A stretch of 8,018 nt of DNA from an uncultured Oscillospiraceae bacterium (GTDB lineage: Bacteria; Bacillota; Clostridia; Oscillospirales; Acutalibacteraceae), in contig UQGM01000072.1 in the NCBI GenBank assembly GCA_900540535.1, positions 1-8,018 on the forward strand. The letters run 5' to 3'. Of this stretch, positions 6,504 through 8,018 are shown in pieces (position 1 is the first letter of the stretch; each line of letters begins with the position of its first letter). Below the pieces are notes generated by a model. It made no database searches. It saw only the letters and a list, made by a program, of their open reading frames with translations, and was not told the origin of the DNA. Position numbers and translations under genes: made by a program.

Positions 6504-7730
6504 ATGTCAGATAATAAACAAACCAACAGAGAAAAACTGGAAGAAATTACAGCAGGCATTGAGCAGGGTATCAAAGAACTTTTTGAAAGTGAAAAATACA
6601 AAAACTATCTGTCTGTCATGTCACGTTTTCATCGTTATTCCTTCAACAATACAATGCTTATTTATATGCAGAAACCCGATGCTACTTTAGTTGCAGGTTT
6701 CAATAAGTGGAAAGACCAGTTTGAGCGCCATGTGAAGAAAGGTGAGCGCGGCATTACTATTATTGCTCCAACTCCCTATAAGATGAAAATCGAGCAGCAA
6801 AAGCTGGATCCTGAGACTAAAACACCTATTTTAGACAAAGACGGTAAAGTGATTATTGAAGAAAAGGAAATCGAGGTTCCTTCATTTCGTCCTGTCAAGG
6901 TGTTTGATGTAAGTCAGACTGACGGAAAACCATTGCCTGAGCTTGCCTCAGATTTGTCAGGTAATGTGCAGAACTATGATATTTTTATTGAGGCTCTGCG
7001 GTGTTCCGCTCCAGTTCCCATAGAGTTTGAGCAGATGGCTTTCAGCACGGATGGTTATTTTTCACCTGAACAGCAGCGTATTTCCATACGTGAAGGAATG
7101 AGTGAGGTGCAGACTGTTTCTGCCGCAGTTCATGAGGTTGCCCACAGTAAACTTCATGATTATCATAAAGAACAGGAACACGATGTACTCAGCGACGAAA
7201 ACAGTGAAATGCCGCTGCCAAAAGACAGACGTACGGAGGAAGTGGAGGCCGAAAGTATATCTTATGCTGTTTGCCAGTATTTCGGCATTGAAACAGGTGA
7301 AAACAGTTTCGGATACATTGCTTCATGGAGTAAAGACAAAGAACTCAATGAGCTTAAAGCGAGTCTTGAGACCATCAATAAAACTTCGAGTGAGCTAATT
7401 TCAGATATCAGTTATCATTACAGGGCAATCTGTAAGGAGCGAGGTATAGATTTGTCAGGTGCTCAGGAGGCGGAAATGAAAATGTCTGAGCTGCCCAATA
7501 TGCAGGAGCATGCACTGGACGAATACCCTAACGATACACAGAAACCAAAAGTTTTCTCGTCGGAGCAAAAGACACACAGCAGTCAACATGCTTTCCCTAA
7601 GAATCAGATAAAGGATGCTTATCGTGAGGATAAAGACAAGAAAAAATCGGTTATGAAGCAGCTGACAAGCAAACCAATGACGGAACAGAACAAGAAAGCA
7701 CTCACAAAGAACGCAGAAATGGAGATTTAA
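6504..7730 (+). CDS. ArdC-like ssDNA-binding domain fused to an HExxH (ImmA/IrrE-like) metallopeptidase domain
   Basis: A 408-residue cytoplasmic protein. Residues 10-150 form an ArdC-like N-terminal domain (DUF1738): KLEEITAGIEQGIKELFES, then NNTMLIYMQKPDATLVAGFNKWK and the stretch HVKKGERGITIIAPTPYK. Residues about 155-310 hold a zinc metallopeptidase domain with H210-E211-V-A-H214 (AVHEVAHSKLHD) and a downstream EVEAESISYAV in which E248 or E250 is the likely third ligand. The C-terminal about 90 residues are polar and Lys/Glu-rich with no domain I recognise, ending NKKALTKNAEMEI. ArdC proteins act as antirestriction or ssDNA-protecting proteins during entry of conjugative DNA; ImmA-type peptidases cleave repressors. 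Which partner is cut here is unknown. AGAGGAG (6487-6493) is 10 nt before ATG 6504. It follows DUF4366 by 51 nt and is the last gene of the conjugation block visible here; no clear terminator follows it. Confidence 0.85.
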   Translation: MSDNKQTNREKLEEITAGIEQGIKELFESEKYKNYLSVMSRFHRYSFNNTMLIYMQKPDATLVAGFNKWKDQFERHVKKGERGITIIAPTPYKMKIEQQKLDPETKTPILDKDGKVIIEEKEIEVPSFRPVKVFDVSQTDGKPLPELASDLSGNVQNYDIFIEALRCSAPVPIEFEQMAFSTDGYFSPEQQRISIREGMSEVQTVSAAVHEVAHSKLHDYHKEQEHDVLSDENSEMPLPKDRRTEEVEAESISYAVCQYFGIETGENSFGYIASWSKDKELNELKASLETINKTSSELISDISYHYRAICKERGIDLSGAQEAEMKMSELPNMQEHALDEYPNDTQKPKVFSSEQKTHSSQHAFPKNQIKDAYREDKDKKKSVMKQLTSKPMTEQNKKALTKNAEMEI

Positions 7731-7859
7731 ATATGTGAAACTTTATTTTGGGGGAGATTAGCTTCATGTGCATCTGCAATACCTATAGTTTCATCGGATT
7801 GATTACAGTGTAATGTGTTCCCGTTACATAAGTTTGCACAGAAAACTTTGCACACACTA
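7731..7859. other. Non-coding interval between the conjugation block and the next operon
   Basis: No credible gene or intrinsic terminator is seen. It contains a short perfect dyad, ATTACA-G-TGTAAT (7802-7814), and a direct repeat TTTGCACA (7833-7840 and 7847-7854, 14 bp apart). Either could be a protein-binding site, but both are short enough to be chance. The interval may hold an edge between two modules. Confidence 0.35.
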
Positions 7860-7888
7860 TTGACAAGTAAACTTGGTAATGATATTAT
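7860..7888 (+). promoter_or_regulatory. Sigma-A promoter for the DUF6442-like gene
   Basis: A perfect -35 box TTGACA (7860-7865), a 17-nt spacer and a -10 box TATTAT (7883-7888) make a near-consensus vegetative promoter. The start of transcription would be near 7894-7896, about 40 nt before the ATG at 7934. A strong promoter overlapped by operators suggests it is held off by a repressor. Confidence 0.8.
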
Positions 7889-7913
7889 AACAATGACAAG
7901 TACACTTGGCAAT
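7861..7913 (+). promoter_or_regulatory. Pair of near-identical dyad operators flanking the promoter
   Basis: TGACAAGTAAACTTGGTAAT (7861-7880) is repeated at 7894-7913 with two differences (A to C at position 10, T to C at position 17). Each copy has a palindromic core, CAAGT-2 nt-ACTTG. The starts are 33 bp apart, close to three turns of DNA, so both face the same side. The first covers the -35 box and spacer, and the second covers the predicted transcription start. This is the expected arrangement for a dimeric repressor, perhaps an HTH protein encoded just beyond the window. Confidence 0.7.
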
Positions 7914-7933
7914 ATTGCTTGGAGGTTTCTAAT

Positions 7934-8018
7934 ATGAACAAAGATGAAATTTTAGCAAGAAGCAGAGCGGAAAATAAGAACAAGGATGTATACGAGCAAG
8001 AAGTTTTAAAGCAGGCAA
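7934..8018 (+). CDS. Start of a small DUF6442-like protein gene, cut by the window end
   Basis: GGAGG (7921-7925) lies 8 nt before ATG 7934, and 28 codons are visible: MNKDEILARSRAENKNKDVY, then EQEVLKQA. This highly charged start resembles DUF6442 proteins, small Firmicute membrane proteins whose membrane helices follow this segment. The function is unknown. The gene has its own regulated promoter and is therefore probably not part of the conjugation operon. Genes of this type often sit beside a small HTH regulator, which would fit the operators, but none is visible here. The family call rests on a short stretch. Confidence 0.65.
   Translation, partial: MNKDEILARSRAENKNKDVYEQEVLKQA

Noticed and set aside
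7802..7814. ATTACA-G-TGTAAT dyad as an operator
   Set aside because: It is a single 6-bp-arm dyad with no second copy and no promoter nearby, so chance is likely.
7727..7912. 61-codon open frame on the - strand in the interval after 7730
   Set aside because: It lies across the promoter and operators, has no family likeness, and its length is expected by chance in A/T-rich DNA.
1..8018. CRISPR arrays, tRNA or rRNA genes, insertion sequences with inverted ends
   Set aside because: No regularly spaced repeats, no cloverleaf-like segment and no transposase gene were seen.

Overview
The window is part of an integrative conjugative element (ICE) of the Tn1549/CTn type found in gut Clostridia (Ruminococcaceae or Lachnospiraceae-like Firmicutes). 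This rests on gene families and their order, strong AGGAGG ribosome-binding sites with 8-10 nt spacing, low-to-moderate GC, and TTG use as a start codon. No single gene fixes the species.

Layout, all on the + strand. (1) 1-314: the C-terminal end of a large serine recombinase, more GC-rich than what follows, ending in a GC-rich palindrome. (2) 315-407: the presumed right end of the element that recombinase belongs to. (3) About 405-491: only the last ~28 codons of a Maff2 gene, whose 5' part is missing, so a serine-recombinase element appears to have inserted into maff2 of the ICE. (4) 513-538: a perfect 11-bp hairpin. (5) 558-6452: the mating-pair-formation block: a TrbL/VirB6-like membrane protein, a PrgI-family protein, the VirB4 ATPase, a CD1108-type membrane protein that has lost its cell-wall hydrolase domain, a DUF4315 coiled-coil protein and a DUF4366 (CD1107-type) surface protein. 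(6) 6504-7730: an ArdC-like ssDNA-binding protein fused to an HExxH metallopeptidase domain. (7) 7731-8018: a separate transcription unit with a near-consensus sigma-A promoter, two matching dyad operators and the start of a small DUF6442-like gene.

How the genes work together: TrbL/VirB6-like, PrgI and VirB4 would form the membrane core and motor of a Gram-positive type IV secretion channel. The CD1108-type protein normally supplies a membrane anchor and a peptidoglycan hydrolase, and DUF4366 is a membrane-anchored extracytoplasmic accessory. The ArdC/peptidase protein probably acts on incoming or outgoing DNA or on host defence in the recipient. Relaxase, coupling protein and replication genes are not in the window.

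The main points of interest are the nested insertion that breaks maff2, the missing hydrolase domain, the hairpin before the trbL-like gene, and the two-operator promoter where the conjugation genes stop. No wholly unfamiliar system is evident; most genes belong to recognisable but poorly characterised ICE families.
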